Of a stretch of 64,000 nucleotides of DNA, positions 61,025 to 64,000 are shown piece after piece (the first letter of the stretch is position 1; the number at the start of each line of letters is the position of its first letter). The translations under genes were made by a program, and so were the position numbers. This DNA comes from JBEIHX01 sp040381075 (GTDB lineage Bacteria > Pseudomonadota > Alphaproteobacteria > Caulobacterales > Aquidulcibacteraceae), in assembly GCA_040381075.1 (NCBI GenBank), contig JBEIHX010000002.1, forward strand, positions 124,001-188,000, read 5' to 3'. Below the pieces are notes generated by a model. It saw only the letters and a program-made list of their open reading frames with translations, was not told where the DNA came from and did not search any database.

Positions 61025-62374
61025 TTATCTCTTGATCCGGATCAGCTCCTCAAGCATTTCGTCTGCAGTGGTTATGATCCGCGCCGAGGCCGCATAGGCG
61101 CGCTGGGTAACGATCAGGCCAGTGAATTCGTTGGCGAGATCAACATTGGAGTTTTCAAGACTGCGGCTTTCGAAGGTGCCTGCGCCCGCGGTTCCGGCGG
61201 CCTTCATTGTGAACGCACCGGAATCGACGGTCGCGAGATAGGCTGACCCGCTCAGCCCGAAGAGGCCGTTGGGATTGGCGAACGTCGCCATCGGCACCTG
61301 ATAGACGCGCCGCGAAAGACCGTTGTCGAACAGCGCGGTCACGAAGCCGTCTTTGTCCACCTCAAGCCCGGTGAGATTGCCAAGCACGGCGCCATTGACG
61401 GTTGTCGACAGCAGCACCGAGTCCGCATCGAATTGGGTGATACCGCCCGGATCTGACGAAGATCCGAGCACGAGCGAGAGTGTCTGCGCGCCGACGCCCT
61501 CCGAGCCGGCCCACCGAACGCCAGAGGAGGCGGTCGAAGCCCCGATCGCCACGCTGGTTGGCAGGGTCGAAGTTGCAGTGTTGATGCGGCCCTGGGCGGT
61601 GAAGGAAATGTTTCCAGATGCGATCAGCCCGTTCGCCGCGCCAGCGATGTCGGCTGCAGGCTGGACATAGAGTTCCGCCGCCCATTGATTGGTCCCGGTC
61701 TTGAGGAACGACCAGTTGAGCGTGCGCACGCCGCCCAGCGAATCGAAAATCTGCACGCTGCGTTGGAAGTCCGGCGTCACTGCGCCAGACGCCATCTGCC
61801 CGACGGCATAGGCCGCGCCCGCTGGCGAGACAGGCGTTGACGCCCTCAGATTTGCATTGAATGCAATGCGGGACGTCGCCTCGGCTGCGCCCCCGACATC
61901 GTTGGTGTTGATCGTGTCAAGACCCGACAGATCAGACGGGTTGGCAAGAACGCTGCCATCCGCCTGAACCGGCCAGCCCTGCAGATAATAACCGGCCGAA
62001 TTGCGCAGATAGCCCTGCGGATCAGGAACGAAGGCCCCAGCCCTGGTGAAGTAGTAGGGGTCAGAACTCGTGAGGCCCTGCGCCTTGTCTGTAACGACAA
62101 AGAAGCCAGCTCCAGAAATCGACAGATCCGTCGCTGACCCTGTCACCTGCAGAACTCCCGGGCGATCGACCAGCTGACGCGCGGCCGCCTTGACGCCGCC
62201 AGCAGAATATCCAACCAGCCGGGTGTCCGATTTGACCAATGACGCAAAGTCATTGATCGAGCGCTTGTAACCAACAGTGTTGACGTTGGCGATGTTGTCC
62301 GAAATTACGGCCAGCGCATTTGAGTTTGAGTTGAGCGCCGCAGCGCCAGCCAGCATCGCTGAGTTGATAGACAT
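61025..62374 (-). CDS. flgE: Flagellar hook protein FlgE
   Basis: FlgE polymerises into the hook. The 449-residue protein has the flagellar rod/hook N-terminus (LNSNSNALAVISDNIANVNTVGYKRS), the hook F domain (ITQFDADS, LEVDKDGFVTALFDNGLSRRVYQV) and the C-terminal FlgBCEFG motif (LIVTQRAYAASARIITTADEML). ATG at 62374 is preferred; the frame extends to 62521 without support. It follows flgD by 88 bp on the same strand. Confidence 0.95.
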   Translation of the reverse strand: MSINSAMLAGAAALNSNSNALAVISDNIANVNTVGYKRSINDFASLVKSDTRLVGYSAGGVKAAARQLVDRPGVLQVTGSATDLSISGAGFFVVTDKAQGLTSSDPYYFTRAGAFVPDPQGYLRNSAGYYLQGWPVQADGSVLANPSDLSGLDTINTNDVGGAAEATSRIAFNANLRASTPVSPAGAAYAVGQMASGAVTPDFQRSVQIFDSLGGVRTLNWSFLKTGTNQWAAELYVQPAADIAGAANGLIASGNISFTAQGRINTATSTLPTSVAIGASTASSGVRWAGSEGVGAQTLSLVLGSSSDPGGITQFDADSVLLSTTVNGAVLGNLTGLEVDKDGFVTALFDNGLSRRVYQVPMATFANPNGLFGLSGSAYLATVDSGAFTMKAAGTAGAGTFESRSLENSNVDLANEFTGLIVTQRAYAASARIITTADEMLEELIRIKR

Positions 62375-62462
62375 AGCTCGTTTTTCCCCTTGCCTGGTGC
62401 GATTGTCGTGAAGCGCTTTTGCGCGTGCCATGCGGATCTCTTCTTGATCCGCTTTAAGCCTG

Positions 62463-63110
62463 TCAGTTGGATGAGATCCGGCGCACGTCACTGTAAGAGA
62501 TGCGTCCGGCGGATGTCTCAAGAAGCGCCTGTCGACCCGAGAGATCGACGCCGTTCACCCGCGCTACGACGCTGATGCGGGCCGACACCGCACTGCCGGC
62601 TTCATCCTGGGCTGAGACAGCAAGCGTGTAGGCTCCTGGCGGCATGATGCGACCTGTGGCGTCACGTCCGTCCCAGGCGAAGGTCTGGCTGTCAGTCCCG
62701 CCGGCTGTTTGGCGGCGCGCGACAACCCGCCCCTGAGCATCACGCACGCTCACCTCGGCGCGCGCCGCCGCCTTGTCGAGACGATAGGTCCAGGTCCCAC
62801 CCGAACCGTCGGAGGTGATGGTGTTGGTGTTGGCCGTCACGGTCTTGTCCATCAGGGAGATCGCCGCCGTGTTCGCCGCTGCGGTTTGCAGGCTGATCAG
62901 CGATTCCAGCTGGGTGTTGGTCTGCATCTGCTGCTCGACCCCGGTGAAATCGACCAATTGCTTGGTCCATTCGTTGGCGTCCATGGGCGAGAGAGGATCC
63001 TGGTTCTGCAGCTGCGTCGTCAGCAGGGTGAGAAAATTGTCAAATGTCTCGGCGATACGGGTGCGCGCCTGGGTCGAGGCGGCTGCGGAAACGGGTTGGA
63101 TCGACGTCAT
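62463..63110 (-). CDS. flgD: Flagellar hook cap protein FlgD
   Basis: FlgD caps the growing hook and guides FlgE assembly. The 215-residue protein shows the family's N-terminal signature (FLTLLTTQLQNQDPLSPMDANEWTKQLVDFTGVEQQ), a FlgD Ig/tudor-like middle region and RDATGRIMPPGAYTLAVSA. ATG at 63110 follows GGGAG; a TTG two codons upstream is possible. It starts 12 bases after the fliK stop. Confidence 0.95.
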   Translation of the reverse strand: MTSIQPVSAAASTQARTRIAETFDNFLTLLTTQLQNQDPLSPMDANEWTKQLVDFTGVEQQMQTNTQLESLISLQTAAANTAAISLMDKTVTANTNTITSDGSGGTWTYRLDKAAARAEVSVRDAQGRVVARRQTAGGTDSQTFAWDGRDATGRIMPPGAYTLAVSAQDEAGSAVSARISVVARVNGVDLSGRQALLETSAGRISYSDVRRISSN

Positions 63111-63122
63111 ATGCAAAACTCC

Positions 63123-64000
63123 CTACGCCCAGATATCCAGGCGCGCCTTGCGCCAGCGTTCAGCAATGGGACCGATTTCCTGAACGGTCTCCTCGCCGTC
63201 ATTGCCCGCCCCCTGGCCATAGCGGTTTGGCCGGTGCTCAAGCTGTTCATGTCCGCCGGCCCAGCCGCCGGTCCCCGAATCCGCCGCGAGTCGGAACGAA
63301 ATGGCGTCTGCGGAAAGTTTGAGCCCGAGATCGGCGAACGCACGCTCCAGTTCACGCGACGCGCGGATCATGTCGCCAAGGGTGTCCGGGCGCTGCACGG
63401 TGATCGTGGCCCTGGCATCTCCCTCACCGCCAATCTCGAGCTTGGCTTCGATCCAGCCGAGCTCGGGCGGTGAGATGCGAAACTCAAAACTTGTCGCCCC
63501 CCCGTCCGCTGATTTCACAAGCCGTCCCGCCATTGCAGCGAGAACCGGCGCTGCGCTTCGCGCGACGCCCGCCCCGGCCTGCTCCGGCGCATCGGGTGTC
63601 TGCGCCGCCTCGATCCTGGCTGCCTCGCCCGTCGCCGGCGGATCAACGGGACTGGCCGCGCCACCTGGGTCTGACGCGCCCGATTGCGTGGCGTCCTGGT
63701 CATCACGGCGCTGCAGGACCTGAGCGACCGCGCTGACAAGCGCCTGCGCACCGTGCTGATTGTGTGTGGTCCCGCCGGACGAGGGCGCCGCAGAGGCCCG
63801 CAGTTCCGCCTCACCGCCATCGCCGCGGTTGCGTCTGCCCGGCTCGCCGGCTGGGCCGTGGGCGGCGGCCGCGTGCTGCATAGCCGCCGCCAGGCCAGTG
63901 ATGTTCAACACGCCTGCGCCGTTCGCGGCAGGGCCGCCAGGACCGGCCTTGGCGTCAGACGCGCCCGCCTCGGCAGGTGCGCTCGGCGACCCAACGGCTC
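63123..64000 (-). CDS. fliK: Flagellar hook-length control protein FliK (5' end outside window)
   Basis: FliK measures the hook and switches export to filament substrates. The visible C-terminal part contains the FliK substrate-switch domain (FEFRISPPELGWIEAKLEIGG ... ITVQRPDTLGDMIRASRELERAFADLGLKLS). Ahead of it is the usual Ala/Gly/Pro-rich region. A GTG at 63911 could serve as a start, but the same low-complexity frame stays open to the window edge, so the real N-terminus is probably beyond 64000. First visible gene of fliK-flgD-flgE. Confidence 0.82.
   Translation of the reverse strand, partial: AVGSPSAPAEAGASDAKAGPGGPAANGAGVLNITGLAAAMQHAAAAHGPAGEPGRRNRGDGGEAELRASAAPSSGGTTHNQHGAQALVSAVAQVLQRRDDQDATQSGASDPGGAASPVDPPATGEAARIEAAQTPDAPEQAGAGVARSAAPVLAAMAGRLVKSADGGATSFEFRISPPELGWIEAKLEIGGEGDARATITVQRPDTLGDMIRASRELERAFADLGLKLSADAISFRLAADSGTGGWAGGHEQLEHRPNRYGQGAGNDGEETVQEIGPIAERWRKARLDIWA

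Overview
This window is GC-rich, densely coded chromosomal DNA from an alphaproteobacterium, most likely of the stalked or prosthecate Caulobacterales/Maricaulales (Hyphomonadaceae-like) group. The lineage call rests on the CtrA cell-cycle regulator with a C-terminal Ala-Ala, its small inhibitor SciP beside fliF, a PleC-type kinase whose phospho-acceptor histidine falls at residue 611, the FlbD flagellar activator inside a fliF-fliG-fliH-fliN-flbD operon, and the alphaproteobacterial F1-ATPase zeta inhibitor next to purC. Apart from one IS630-type insertion it is core genome. I see no rRNA, tRNA, CRISPR array, prophage or plasmid module.

Left part (1-15 kb): adenine deaminase, the replication-restart helicase PriA divergent from a small membrane protein and XerC, CarA and a rhomboid protease, a DUF2157/GDYXXLXY membrane-protein pair, an orphan VWA (CoxE-type) protein, the PleC-type kinase preceded by a single-domain response regulator, and a LysR regulator. 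Middle (15-26 kb): zeta subunit divergent from purC-purS-purQ-purL-bolA, an IS630-family element lodged at the end of a DUF3108 gene, a polyprenyl diphosphate synthase, a tRNA-type methyltransferase and ispH. Next (26-41 kb): a lipoprotein, argS, an LprI-like lipoprotein, a nitronate-monooxygenase-like gene coupled to a DUF1963 gene, a divergent oxidoreductase pair (CurA-type reductase and a trimethylamine-dehydrogenase-family flavoprotein), the cell-wall lipoproteins MltA and a CHAP protein, def, and sdhCDA followed directly by hemF.

Right part (41.5-64 kb): a motility and cell-cycle block. A five-gene chemotaxis operon (hybrid cheA, cheW, cheY, cheB, cheR) and a secreted protein of unknown function run rightwards to a bidirectional terminator. 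ctrA points back toward that terminator and is divergent from fliI-fliJ. The leftward operon fliF-fliG-fliH-fliN-flbD-flhA-flhF-flhG is tightly packed with 1-4 bp overlaps. Upstream of fliF lie sciP and then flgE, flgD and a fliK that runs off the window. By analogy with Caulobacter, CtrA would switch on the early flagellar operon, SciP would restrain CtrA, FlbD would switch early to late gene expression, and PleC would act upstream of CtrA.

The most interesting signals are in the spacers of this block: two oppositely oriented copies of a 16-bp element flanking a CtrA-like box before fliF; an 18-bp palindrome, a symmetric TTAAC/GTTAA pair and a GANTC site between ctrA and fliI; and a hairpin that would cover the sciP ribosome-binding site. 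No clearly new multi-gene system was found. The remaining oddities are degenerate domains, orphan partners and repeats, listed separately.
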